Assembly (NCBI GenBank): GCA_029582165.1
Contig: CM055887.1
Span: 9,197,190-9,261,189 of the forward strand
Direction: 5' to 3'
DNA length: 64,000 bases
Source of the DNA: Portulaca oleracea
Lineage: Eukaryota; Streptophyta; Magnoliopsida; Caryophyllales; Portulacaceae
The notes beneath the pieces are model-generated. The model did no database searches. It worked only from the letters and a program-made list of their open reading frames with translations, and was not told where the DNA came from. The stretch's first letter is position 1. Each line of letters opens with the position of its first letter. Both the position numbers and the translations under genes were made by a program. Shown piece by piece: positions 10,756 to 22,392 of the stretch.

Positions 10756-10968
10756 GGCCCTGTCATATTTATGGGTAAGTCCTACCTATCCAAATTTACC
10801 AGTTTTTACCTAAATTTACCAAAAATAATCAAAATTACCAAACTTAAAAAATTAAAAAATAATTTTGATATATTAGCATCAATTTACCAAAAATTGTCAA
10901 AAATTATGAAAAGTTATTAAAATTTAATTTTTACCTAACTATTTTTTACCCATAAATTTGACGGACAC
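10756..10968. mobile_element. PIF/Harbinger-type MITE, 213 bp
   Basis: The termini GGCCCTGTCATATTTATGGG and the reverse complement of CCCATAAATTTGACGGACAC form an imperfect inverted repeat of about 20 bp. The element is flanked by a TTA direct repeat on each side, the 3 bp target site typical of the superfamily. It lies about 75 bp upstream of the TATA box of F-box gene 1 and could affect its promoter. Confidence 0.75.
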
Positions 10969-11045
10969 TTAGAATGGGAAATAAGAATTCTCTAGTCCCT
11001 TTGTACAAATCTCCCATGGGCCATGGGGCCACAAACGTGAGAGTG

Positions 11046-11057
11046 TATATATAAAAG
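11046..11057 (+). promoter_or_regulatory. Likely TATA box of F-box gene 1
   Basis: TATATATAAAAG lies about 490 bp upstream of the ATG. A pyrimidine-rich leader with CTCTCT runs (11168-11206) follows, a common plant 5' UTR feature. Part of this leader (CTTCAACGCTCATAAAA, then CCCCACCTTCCTCCCT) is conserved in front of F-box gene 2, which supports reading it as transcribed leader. Confidence 0.55.
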
Positions 11058-11545
11058 TCATGAAGCAAGCGTTTCCTTTAATTATACACTTAAACGTTAA
11101 TCAATCTTGGACTTGAACAATAAAAACAAAGACAAGAAGAAACTATCCTTTCCTCATTTCATTTCATCCTCTCTCTCTCTCTCTTTCTCTCTCTGACTCC
11201 TTCTCTGTACCTCCTCCATACTCCATACCCTTCAACGCTCATAAAACTCATCCCCACCTTCCTCCCTTTCTCTCTCATCCCATCCCCGGATCAATTCTCT
11301 CTTTATCTTCCGTCATTACTGCTTCTCCCAAGCTCTACCCTCTTCCCAGCTCCAGCTGTTTATGCTCATCTCGGTTCCATCAGATCTTGCTCTGATCGCA
11401 TATCTTGGGTTGTTGTTGCTGTAAGTTGTAACACAGCAGCTTATCTTTCTCCTAGTGTTTTCCTCGGGATTGATTTTGATTTTCACCAAGGATTTTGGGG
11501 TCGGTTTTCGAATCTTCCTTGCTTCGATCTGAATCAAACACTTCC

Positions 11546-12721
11546 ATGATTATGATGATGATGTCGTCTTCAGATCCGACAACCACCCGCATCTACCCGG
11601 AACCCTCGCCGGAGACCTCCGTCAACGACGGCGGATGCGGCGGTGAAGATCACTTCGACAGGCTGCCGGACTCTCTCCTCCTCCTAATCTTCAACAAGAT
11701 CGGCGACGTCAAAACCCTGGGTCGTTGCTCCGTCGTTTCCAGAAGGTTCCAATCCCTGGTCCCTCTCGTCGAAAACGTCGTCGTTCGCGTCGACTGCGTG
11801 ATCTCCGACGACGACTCCTCCGCCGCAGCTTCCGCCGCGGACAAGTCCCGGTCCTCCTTCGGAAACCTCGTCCGGGCAGTTTTCGGCAACATCTTTAAGC
11901 CGCTCAAAGCCTTGACCCACTTCCTCGGCCCCAAACGACCTCCATCGCCGGCGGCCTTGTCCGCCGGCGACGGCGGCGAACACGGCGGAGGAGGAGTGAC
12001 CCACCATTCCCCGACGCAGGTCCTGAAGAGCTTCAACGAGCTCCGATCCCTTCGAATCGAGCTTCCCAGCGGGGAATTGGGCATCGACAACGGCGTCCTC
12101 CTCAAATGGCGGGCTGATTTCGGTTCCACACTCGACAATTGCGTGATCCTCGGCGCATCGTCGGTGATCTACTCCCCTAAATCGATCGAAAACGACACAG
12201 ATGCAGCTGCTAACCCAGTTGCCAATGCAGTTGCTGATGATAATGGAAGCATACCGGAGTCATTCTACATGAATGGAGGCCTGAAACTTCGTGTTGTCTG
12301 GACGATCAGCTCGTTGATCGCAGCATCCGCCAGGCACTACCTGCTGCAGCCGATCATTTCGGAGCACGAAACGCTCGAAAACTTGACACTGACCGACGCA
12401 GACGGTCAGGGTGTGCTGTGCATGGACAGGGGTCAGTTGGAAGAGTTGCGAGTGAAGCCATTGTCGGCTTCCTCAGCATCCAAGAGGACACTCGTGCCTG
12501 CTTTGAACATGAGGCTTTGGTACGCCCCGCAGCTCGAGCTCCCCAATGGGGTCGTCTTGAAAGGGGCCACATTGGTCGCCATTCGACCCAGCGAGCAGCA
12601 TCAGTCGAAGGACGGTTCGGATTTGTCGTGGGTTTCGACCGCATTCGAGGAGCCATACGGGACTGCGGCGAAGATGCTGATCAAGAGACGGACGTATTGC
12701 CTTGAGATGAACTCCTTCTGA
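11546..12721 (+). CDS. F-box protein, At5g46170-like (copy 1)
   Basis: This is an intronless gene of 391 codons. The N-terminal F-box (about residues 36-75, HFDRLPDSLLLLIFNKIGDV..LGRC..VSRRF) is the segment that binds SKP1 in SCF ubiquitin ligases, so the protein probably selects substrates for ubiquitination. The rest matches the plant family of At5g46170 and At4g18380, with VENVVVRVDCVISDDD, GGVTHHSPTQVLK-like, RIELPSGELGID, LKWRADFGSTLDNCVILGAS, ARHYLLQPII and the invariant end RRTYCLEMNSF. The start is the ATG of MIMMMMSSSD; codons upstream in the same frame lack an ATG. It has no LRR or kelch repeats. A paralogue of 400 residues lies 37 kb downstream on the same strand. The substrate is not known from sequence. 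Confidence 0.95.
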   Translation: MIMMMMSSSDPTTTRIYPEPSPETSVNDGGCGGEDHFDRLPDSLLLLIFNKIGDVKTLGRCSVVSRRFQSLVPLVENVVVRVDCVISDDDSSAAASAADKSRSSFGNLVRAVFGNIFKPLKALTHFLGPKRPPSPAALSAGDGGEHGGGGVTHHSPTQVLKSFNELRSLRIELPSGELGIDNGVLLKWRADFGSTLDNCVILGASSVIYSPKSIENDTDAAANPVANAVADDNGSIPESFYMNGGLKLRVVWTISSLIAASARHYLLQPIISEHETLENLTLTDADGQGVLCMDRGQLEELRVKPLSASSASKRTLVPALNMRLWYAPQLELPNGVVLKGATLVAIRPSEQHQSKDGSDLSWVSTAFEEPYGTAAKMLIKRRTYCLEMNSF

Positions 12722-13383
12722 ATTGATGAGATGAGGAATGTATCAAAGATGTAGTTGTAATCTTGTGTATTGTTGATCCATGTGGTTTTGTTCATGTATT
12801 AATTTGGGTTTTGGGGGAACGGAATTCATGTATATAGTATCATGGTGCTACTGCTGCTATTATTATGATTAGCTGCATATGAAAAAATGTTGATGAGTAT
12901 TCATCTTTGACACTGGAACAATATGTTAGTGAATTAGAGTGTTTTATACAGAGGGTTGATAATTTCGTCATGTGTTAGTGCTAAAGTTGTGTCAAATAGT
13001 GGAGTTATTTTCCAAAGATAATACAAAACTGTTTGCTAATTGCTACTAAGCCTCTAACTGGGTCAAAGATAGTGGAAATGTATGCATTCAACCACAAGAA
13101 TCTCCCTCCGGAGGGAAATAAGTTTGAGCATGATTTGGGGATCTAAATGTAGGCAGTCTTTCACCCATGAACGGAAGTTAGATTAGTTATCGTAACTGTG
13201 TCAAATGTTGCTAATGCTAAGCACTAGTTCCAGACTGCTAAATGGGTTTTCATATGCATATATGGTGGTGTGTTGTGTATGCAATGCAAACAAAAACAAT
13301 GGACTAAAAGATCTTCCCAATCTTTTACTCATCATGAATTTTAAGCTTTCAACAACACCAATGAAACTTTGGTCATGTTTTCA
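12722..13383 (+). other. 3' UTR and 3' flank of F-box gene 1
   Basis: No second gene is seen. The 3' UTR probably ends within the first 200-300 bases (ATTATTATGATTAGC region), but no clear AATAAA decides it. Confidence 0.5.
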
Positions 13384-13624
13384 GGCCCTGTTCTCTTTTG
13401 CGGTTGGCAAACTGCGGTACCACATCATACCGCAGTTTGTCACAACTCACCATACTTTACCACAAATCATTTCTTTTCTCTCTCCTCACTTTTCTCCTTT
13501 ACTTTTTACATTTCCTCTCGTTACCTACCCCACATACCAATAACCTTACCACAATTTCACCACACCCACCACAATTCCACCACACCACACCATACCGCAA
13601 AATACCGCAGAAAAGAATAGGGCC
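13384..13624. mobile_element. Tourist-like MITE, family A copy 2
   Basis: The ends are GGCCCTGTTCTCTTTTGCGG and the reverse complement of CCGCAGAAAAGAATAGGGCC, flanked on both sides by TCA (a 3 bp target duplication). The interior repeats CCACCACACC-type words typical of this family. Confidence 0.85.
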
Positions 13625-13764
13625 TCAAAACACCATTAGCAATGTCAGAGTTAGCACTCATCAACATTAACTCAAATATGATAAGTTAAAATGAATAAGG
13701 TAGATATATTTATGGTATCTTTTATGGATACTGATAATGTATATACATTATTTAAATAAGATCC

Positions 13765-13950
13765 TAACCTACTTTGCTTCAATAAAAGTGGGCGCTGTGA
13801 GTCAGCCATGAAGAAAAGCATTGTGTTGTTGGACCAGTTTTGCCATCATTGTGTTTGCCCGGGTGAAAGTGATATCTAGGATTGTTGCTGGTAATGGTAT
13901 CCCACACTTCATGAATTCTATAATGGGCATCTACCAAAGAAATACCTAAT
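13765..13950 (+). repeat. Block conserved in both F-box 3' flanks
   Basis: TTCAATAAAAGTGGGCG, ATCATTGTGTTTGCCCGGG and GTGATATCTAGGATTGTTG recur, more diverged, at about 50885-51030 downstream of F-box gene 2 (AGTGATATCTAGAATTATTG), same orientation. A closer, inverted copy lies at 3190-3660. The gene-proximal copies suggest that the duplication creating the two F-box genes extended more than 1 kb past the stop codon. No protein is recognised. Confidence 0.55.
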
Positions 13951-14487
13951 TGCAAAATTGTAAACAATTATACGAAATTGAAGAATATTTTTTTTACCTT
14001 TTAGCGTAACACTGTCTCACGTAAATTTATTGAGATGAACTGCTCACAGAGTTACCTTTATAATATTTTATTATGACTTATCAAGAGATGACTTTTATTA
14101 GAGTTAGCTCAGATAAATTATTAACTACCCCTTTACTAAGAAATAGTCACCACAAAGTTATACATTTTATAATAAATTTATGGTAAGACGGTATTATATA
14201 AGAATCAATGAATGATCATAATGTCAATGAAAATTGAAGATTATCAAATAATATTTTTCCTCACAAAAAGTAGATGAACCGTGTAAAATGAATTGGGAAA
14301 ATTCTCATATAAATATATTTCATATGTAACATAACTGTTACCCAAAATATTAATATACAATAGTAATTTATCAAAGAATCAACATAAATGCAAAGGTTAC
14401 ATATCATAGTCACAATCATGATTCATACTTTGCCAAGGGAAAATAATTAATGGTACATGGACATTCCAAGGGTGAAATTATTTTCTA
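13951..14487. other. AT-rich spacer, no gene seen
   Basis: Nothing coding or repeated beyond simple AT richness was noticed before the Stowaway end at 14488. Confidence 0.5.
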
Positions 14488-14566
14488 CTGCCTCCGTCCC
14501 AAATTGTTTGTTCATTTTATAATTCCAATGATTATAATTCCTACTATATCCCTAATAAATATTCTT

Positions 14567-14675
14567 GGGAATAGATATGATGAGAAGGGCCTTTAAGTGA
14601 GAAGGAAAGCATGGAAGATCTTGGCCTTTGATCAAAGGATCTATGGTTGGGATAAATTTGGAGTTTTAGTTTATT
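14567..14675 (+). repeat. Left terminal inverted repeat of the MULE
   Basis: It matches the reverse complement of 26370-26478 at 108 of 109 positions by eye. The match stops abruptly inside GTTTTAGTTTATT. Left of it is the 9 bp target copy. Confidence 0.93.
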
Positions 14676-14854
14676 AATCTTTATTTTAAATACATAATAG
14701 TAAAAGATGATTGGTGGATTTTGTTGAATAGGTTTTCTTTTTCTGCTCTCACGTGTGAAGTTGAAGAGGCATGGCATGCAGTTCATGCTGAACCCAGTAA
14801 CGAGGAGCAATTTCCCCAAGCAACTGTAATCATTTTGGGTAGACCCTAAACACA

Positions 14855-17800
14855 AGTGAGAGAGAGAGAAAGTGTTAGGGCGAAATTCAGGCGAAGGAGT
14901 GACGCTCGAAAATCCGGCGACGCTCAGGGGGAAAATCCGGGTGAAAATTCAGTGCAGTGTGTGCGGAATTCCGGTGACGATTTCCCGGCGACAGACGCTT
15001 TCCCAGTGAAGTCGAGGGCTGCTGTTTTCCCGGTAAGATTTTCCATAATTTAGGGTTTTGCGGTAGATTGTTTTTTTTTGGAAATTCCGGCGGTAGATTT
15101 TCCATAATTTGGTGTGAGCCTAACAATGGGTGGTTGTTTTCGGCAGAGGAAGAAGAGTTGGAGGTTGAAGAAAGTAAGGAGGAAATGTAAGTCATTTTAT
15201 ATATGTGGATTTTGGTGTTCATTTCAACATATGGTGTTCATACAGTTTTGATGTTTAATGGTGGTTGTACAATGAATCTTGCGTATGAGGTCCATTTTAG
15301 TCAGTTCAATGAATCTTGCTAGTGAATCTTGTTGTTGGTCATTTCTGCTTATTGTTCTTTAAAGCATACAAACCCAAAATTGTTAGTGCAGACAGATGAT
15401 GTTTTTGCGTATGAGGTCCATTTTAGATATAAATGTTTGATGTTCACTTCAGCGAATCTTGATGATCATGTCATATATTAATCAAGTTCAGTTCATGTCA
15501 CCTTATCGTAAGTGTTAACATATTTCTGGGTGTATGTTGAATATTTAGTGTTGATTGCATCTAAACGTGATGTTCATGTGGTATGAACGAGATGTTCATT
15601 TATGTAATTGAGATCTTCATTTTAAACCAAATTGTTAAAAATAAGCATTGTTGTTGGATTAGGTCGAGGGAAGGAGAAACAGGTGTGACAAGTGTCCCAG
15701 TTCAGATTTCTGATGAGAGAGGAATTGTCATGGTGCCAACTCCGTTGTTAATGTAAGTGTAACGACAAGTAAAACAATTTGGGGCCTGTTTGCTTTAACT
15801 AATCGCTAATGGTGTATTTTGGGTGTAGGGAACAGGATCATATTGCGCAAAGTGGGAGTGAACCAGCACCTGTTGATGGTGTGGGCGACGAAGACAAGAC
15901 ACAAAAGTAAGTTGGGTTGTGTTTGTAAGATATGATCGTTTTAGTTGAAGTTGAAAATACATGGCATGTTGTGGTCTGCTGGTGTTCATTCTGAAATAGC
16001 CAGATGTTCATTTGGTGTAAAATGGATGTTCATTTATAACAAAGTTCATGTTCATTTTTCATAATGGGTGTTCATCTGCAACATTGCCTGATGTTAATCT
16101 GATCTATAATGAATGTTCATATTGATACGACCAGGTGTGTACTTGACTTTGCTGACAACAACACGGCCCGTGTCCTCTCGTTTGACATGGTGACAAACGT
16201 TTTGTCTGACATGAAAAACAAGACAGTTGACGTGGGGGAGCCATCAAGCCCTGTGCCAGACCACGTATTGAGAGATGCAGACCCAGTTATTGACGTGGGC
16301 CGAATCCGCTCGAAACCCCAACCGCACAAAATTCCCCCGTGGCCCCCCTAGATAAGGAGGCATCCCCCATTATTGATCTGACCGAAACTTTTACAAGGGT
16401 AAAACGCAAAGCTGGAAGAGAACTGTTCGAGTCTCAAAACACAGATGGTTGCGGCGCATCGAATGAAACGTATGTTGAGATTCAATTACTGATTATGTAC
16501 TATTGTCATAAGTAATTCTAAATTCAACATATCGTATGTTGCCCTGATGCCTGATGTGTTTGTATGTGAATCTGACAGTGAAAATTTACCGGTGCGGGGC
16601 CCGGATGCATTCAAGAAAGGATACACTAGGAGGGCAAAGAAGACAAATTCAGCTCCAGCCCCCAGTAAAAGTGGTAACGTTACGACTGTGGCTGGGTCAT
16701 CGCGTCCCAAACGTGACCATGACCGAGGTGAGGACAAATTGGTGAAAGGCAAAACTAAACGGCAGCGCGTTCATGTATTTGATGAGGATGACGAGTTGCC
16801 GAAAAAAAGAAGTAGCATTACGACTGTGGCTGGGTCATCGCGTCCCAAACGTGGGTTGGACCTTGACCGAGGTGAGGACAAATTGGTGAAAGGCAAAACA
16901 AAACGGAAGGGGGTTCATGTAGTTGATGAAGATGACGACGCAGTCAAGATCAAGTCAGTCAGTGCGGGGTTGCCGAGTCAAACATCATTTCACACGAGAA
17001 TGTCGCCAAGGCAGTTTTGTAAGATGATGGAATGTCTAGAGGGGCCGCAAAAGGCAGTTGTTGCTGAGATGGGGTTCAAATGTTTCATAGACTTTCGCTT
17101 GAAACAAATACCCGGCGAACTTGCGAAATGGTTGCTTGAACGCTTCAACCCATATTCGCTCACTCTCGAGGTCGATGTCGGCAAGCACATCCCATTACCT
17201 GGGCGTTTACATTACGATGGGGATCCCGTATGGCGATGAACCCATCGAAGAAGTTCTTGACGGGAGGGTGGGGGATGATGAGTACAATGAGGTGCTCAGT
17301 GAATTGAGATCGGACTGGGGTTTACAAGATGGTAGTCCATTGTTGTCGGATATGCAATTGATTTTGGGAATGACGGGGGAGCAAAATTTAGGAGACATTT
17401 CATATTGTACATGGTTGCCACATTCTTCCACGGCAACCAACAACGTAACTGCTCCCCAATATTTGTGAAGAACGTGAAAAACATCGAGCGTATCGCCAAC
17501 CTTGATTGGTGTACATATACGGTAGACCGTCTTGTGGATGCGCACAAAAAATGGGTGGACAAACAAACGCGAATGTTTTTTGAGGGTCCAATAATATTCT
17601 TGATGGTATGTAATGTCTACTCGTTGATTTTATTATGATTAGTATATTTCATTCTGATGTTCATCTTATAATGAACTAGTGTTCATTTGGAAATCACTTG
17701 ATGCGCATTTATAATTGTCTTGATGTTAATCGATCAATGGGATAATGTTAATCGCACCTGCTTGTACTAGATGCTATACTTCGATAGGATTGTGTGCACT

Positions 17801-20800
17801 TCGGCGAGCGTGAACGGTTCCCAATGTGTGCGTGGTCAGAGAAAATTTTGAAGGACAGGATCTCGGAGGAGGTTACAAGGAAGGCCTTTGGCAAGGGAAG
17901 ACTGGACACACGTCTCACTGATCCAGATATCGACAAGATGGTTCGTCGGAAAACCGGTGATGCATCAGAGCATTCGGATCTTCAGGTTAGTGATGTCATT
18001 ATGTTTAATTAGTGTAGGTCGACATATGATTATTTGTGTTGATGTTCATTTCGTTTACACGAACTGATCGTTTTCGTTCGTGCTCATGTCCATTTTTTGG
18101 TTATATTTGGTTGATTTCAACTTTATGATCATTTCTTTGCCAATTAGTAGGCAATCGTTGTTTGTTTTGCCGTATAAACTGACGTTCAAATAAGATTATA
18201 CTGAAGTTTATACTGATTATCATTTCATTGCAATCTTTGTATGCTGAATGTTCATATCGTATATACAGAATGATCATCTGCGTTTATACTGAATGTTCAT
18301 TTGAGTCTTATAATGGTCGTTATTACGTCATGTTCATTTTAAATTATATTAACATTTCATTGATCTTTGGTGTGTTTCATCTTGGATTATGATTTCTTTG
18401 ATGTATTTTTACAGGGCGAACTCCAATCGTTGAATAATTCATTGAAGAAATTGATTGATTTACGGGTCGAGATTTCGTTAACTATTGACCGGATTGGGCG
18501 GAAGTATAAGGATGCGGGGGAGGTAGATGATATTAAAAGGCAAGTGAGTGACATGCTATCCTCGCTAACATCACAGTACGGGGCAACTAGTGAAGACCCA
18601 AAAGCAACTCAGCCTGATGCAAACAACAATGTTGAATGTCAATATGAGCCCGACAATGAGACCAATCGTGCTGAGCCTAGTGTCCCCGTGTCATGCACCC
18701 CCCGCGAGTTGCGTCATCAAGAGGATGATGCATTTTGGTTGCGACCATCTATGGATGCGTTTTCGTTAAAATGGACCGTGATCGTTGAGCGCTTGTTAAA
18801 CCGGACCCCACTATGCCTAATTTCGACTTGATACTGACATACGACCGCCTACACCACGAGACCTCCGCAGCCAAAGACGGGAGGCGCTGGCGCGAGTGGG
18901 ACTCGACTAGTGCAGTTCGATCTTGCCGCAGTATCGAGGAAGATGACGACGCTCCACACATTGTTGACCCCGTCACATCCGTAAGCCGCCCACGCACCGG
19001 CCCAAGAATGAAGACTCCAAATTTTTCGGGGGCTGCTGACCCGCCGATAGGCAGTGATGTTTGTAGGTCACCATCGAAAGGAAAAATGGTTCTCGACACC
19101 CCACATGGAGTAATGTTTGTTGGTGAACCCGATCCATCTGTCCCAGATCCCTCTGTCCATCCTCAAATGGGGCGAAGGAATCCCAAGAGGAAGACCAAAA
19201 GGCTACCTGACGACCTACGTTCCTCGCTTGTCGCGAGGATACAAGACTTCACGCAAACTGACGCAAGCGGAGAGGATCATTAGTGACTATGTCTTCCTTG
19301 GACCGTCATCCGTACCAGGCTTGGACCCTGAGTAAGTCAACCTACCTTTTCATGCTAAAAATTTTGATGGTTCATGTTTTGATGTCTTGATGATCTTGTT
19401 CGATGTTCATTTCATGTGTGGGATATGTTCATTTCACGTGTGTCTGATGTTCATATATAAAATTATCACATCGTTTGATCTGGATGGTCACCGGTATGAT
19501 ATGTGATGTTATTTTGTGATTCTTTTTATAATTCATTGTGTTATGTATATAAAGTGATTATGGAATCAACATGGAGGTCAAGTATTGAAATGAACTTTTA
19601 AGAACTTCTGGAATGAACATTAAGTACTTCTTAAATGAACATTAATTACTTACGAAATGAGCATGAATTGATTGTGCAATGTTTATCAAGTATTTAACTA
19701 TCATGTAATTAGCCCACAAATAATCCAGCTTTTGCCACAAAAAATTGTGCTCAATCCATTGAGAAAATATGTTATCAACAGTCACCGTGATTGTTCATGT
19801 GTCTGATGATTCTTTTTATAGGTGTAAATCCTAATAGTTTGTGACATGATATACATTCCCCTTGTTTGATGGTAAATTTTTGTTCTTTTGTGTATGTGAT
19901 GTTCGTTAGTTATGACCCCCGTGTTTGTTGGTAAATTTTTGTTGCACATTAAAAGTGTGGATAATGTGCATTCGGCTTTGATCATGTCTCGTTCGTGGGG
20001 TTTGCAGTGAAAAACTATATGAATCAGACTTTGCGGTCGCAACTAGATCAGAGATGGAGTCACTGGCTCCGGGGCGTCACGTATCGGATAGCGTGCTGAA
20101 CATTTGGAGCAAGTACTTAAATGACGAAAGGAAACGTTGCTCTACGACACCGTCACGCTTATTCATCCCTTCAGAATGCACTGTATGTATTGTATGTTAC
20201 TTAACAATGTGATATGTTCCCCATACCGTTTATAATGAAAACATTTGTTCTGTGAAACTATCTAGGCGAAGTTGTGCCAAATGCATAAGTACGAAAAGAC
20301 ATCGTTTGAGGAACGTTCAGCTACATTCAACGAGCTCGTGGCACGTGAGGTTGAACGGTGCAATGGTTGGATTAATTTCAAGGATGTTCAGATGGTACTC
20401 AACCCCCCCCCCCCACACACACACATGTTTTATTTCTTTTATTTGATTTCAATCGTGTATGGACACCCACTTATGTCGAAAATGGCTGACAGTTGTGCTA
20501 CATATCTGTATAATGAACATTTAGTAATAGTCTAATGAACATTACTAAATGATGTGATGAACATCACTAATGCTTCAAGCCCAATTACATGCAGATCATG
20601 GCACCTTTGTACTACAAAGATCACTACTTTCTTTTCTGCTTGGATATGCGAAAGAAAAACAATGAAGTAGTGTACATCATTGATGCATGAACAATAAATT
20701 AAACAGGACTTTATCTCACCGCAAGGCATATGGGCAAGTGCTCGATGAAATGGTATTTATTTTGTTCACTAATTTCATACAGCTGTATACTTTTATTAAA

Positions 20801-21229
20801 TTATATGATAGCACCTCAAAATTGCTTCATATGCAGTCGGACATGCTTTCCATCTGCCAAAAGTCTATGGGCTGTTGTTAGGTTGTGAAGTTGAACGCAA
20901 GCCTTTACGGATGCATTGGCGGTCGGCGACAAACAAGATGGACAGTGGCGTTTACTGTATGCGTCATATGGAAACATTCTTCGACCCCACCAACTGGGAA
21001 TGTGGTCTAGAAGAGGACGATGTAAGTCAGCATGCTAAATCCGCATTTGTCGACTTCATATATTGTTGAAATAAACTTAACAATTTTTTATTTTCAGCAA
21101 GAGATGTTAGATGTGTTGAGGAGCAGATATTGCCACACCCTGATCATGTATGATGGGAACCAGTTGAAGGGCGATGTCCAAACGAAAGCAACCAATTGGT
21201 TCAGGATGGGCTCGATTGCAATGCCTTGA
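14855..21229 (+). pseudogene. ULP1-like (C48) protease gene of the MULE, decayed
   Basis: A multi-exon gene starts just inside the left terminus. Recognisable parts are an acidic/basic N-terminal region (exons near 15661-15752, 15829-15907 and 16547-17200), a plant-MULE ULP1 middle region (CKMMECL..VAEMGFKC..ELAKWLLERF, then FFEGPIIFLM), and the C48 peptidase domain (GRHVSDSVLNIW at about 20080, DHYFLFCLDM with His at 20622-20624, VYIID with Asp at 20682-20684, and DSGVYCMRHMETF). The nucleophile position, Cys in DCG, is Ser here (AGT at 20944-20946). Frameshifts occur near 17200, 17390, 17810, 18800, 19250 and 20685. The last exon ends WFRMGSIAMP with TGA at 21227-21229. SUMO/ubiquitin-like protease activity is therefore not expected. 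Start and exact N-terminal exons are uncertain. Confidence 0.85.
19535..19720. repeat. Direct repeat inside the MULE, copy 1
   Basis: A 186 bp stretch inside an intron of the protease gene runs from ATTGTGTTATGTATAT through CTTCTGGAATGAACATTAAG to TGTAATTAGCCCACAAA. It matches 21806-21990 at most positions. Both copies contain several ATGAACATTAA words. Confidence 0.85.
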
Positions 21230-22392
21230 ATTGTAGCTACTTCATGCTTTGATCAGTTGATATTCTGTTTGTGGTGACTTAATGTAAACTAACACCATGT
21301 GCGTTTTTTGCTATTTTGTATTTTGTATGTCAAACTATGGGATATTGTATTGGTTTGAACATCTGCGGAATTAATAGCATGGTAATGTGACATGATCATC
21401 ATATATGTGCCAAAATGTACATCACATGCATAAGAAATGAACAGTATGTGATGATAAGCATTTAAGTACTTATGGAATGAACCTTAAGTACAAAAATCGT
21501 GGACAATCATTTAAGTTAAATTCCCCACCCAAGTTGGATTCAACAATCACCAATAAAACCATTAACAAATATAGAATGAACATTCAGGTTTGTTTTATTG
21601 AACATTCAGAATTATTCAAATGAACATTAAGTACTTGTGAATACTTGAGGAAAATGCACGTTTGTTATCATGGTAAGAGAATTATGGAATCCAGTTGAAG
21701 AATAGGAAATGTGTATTGTACAAGAATTATAGAGTAAACATGAAGGTCTGTTATCATGGTATTTCTCAAATGAACATTACGTACTTGTGAAATGAGTATA
21801 AATTGATTGTGTTATGTATATCAAGTAATTATGGAATCAACATGAAGGTCAAGTATTGAAATGAACTTTTATGTACTTCTGGAATGAACATTAAGTACTT
21901 CTAAAATGAACATTAATTACTTATGAAATGAGCATGAATTGATTGTGCGATGTTTATCAAGTATTTAACTATCATGTAATTAGCCCACAAAAAATTAATT
22001 GTGTTATGTATATCAAGTATTTAAGTTCATGTGGTGTTTGTCACCCAAATGCATTAGCTATCATGTAATTAGCCCAAACACTTTTTGTAAATGTACAAGT
22101 AGAATAAACGGCTACTAATATTGAAAATAGATACCATAAATTCAAATCAGTTTCACATGTTCATTCATGGACAAAAACGATCTGATCCAAACGTCAACAA
22201 CAGAACATAAAGCATAACATATAACAAAACATAAAAGCAAAACGAACATCAAGTTCCTGTGAAATAAAGCAAAATGAACATCAAGTTTCTGCGCACTATT
22301 TGTTACATCAACCAAAACGCTCTGGACAAGTCCTGGCGTCATGCGATGCTATCTGGCCGCAACAATGGCACCTTCTAGCACGCGCCCTTGTC
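21230..22392. repeat. Spacer between convergent MULE genes, with direct repeat copy 2
   Basis: No coding exon is seen between the two 3' ends. The interval holds copy 2 of the 185 bp repeat (21806-21990), a partial third copy (about 21997-22080) and many ATGAACATTAAGTACTT words. It is the AT-rich pivot where the orientation bias of the TGATGTTCAT/ATGAACATCA word changes. Confidence 0.75.

Noticed and set aside
11650..12138. 162-codon open frame on the - strand inside F-box gene 1
   Set aside because: It is an antisense shadow of the GC-rich F-box coding sequence. It has no homology and no start context.
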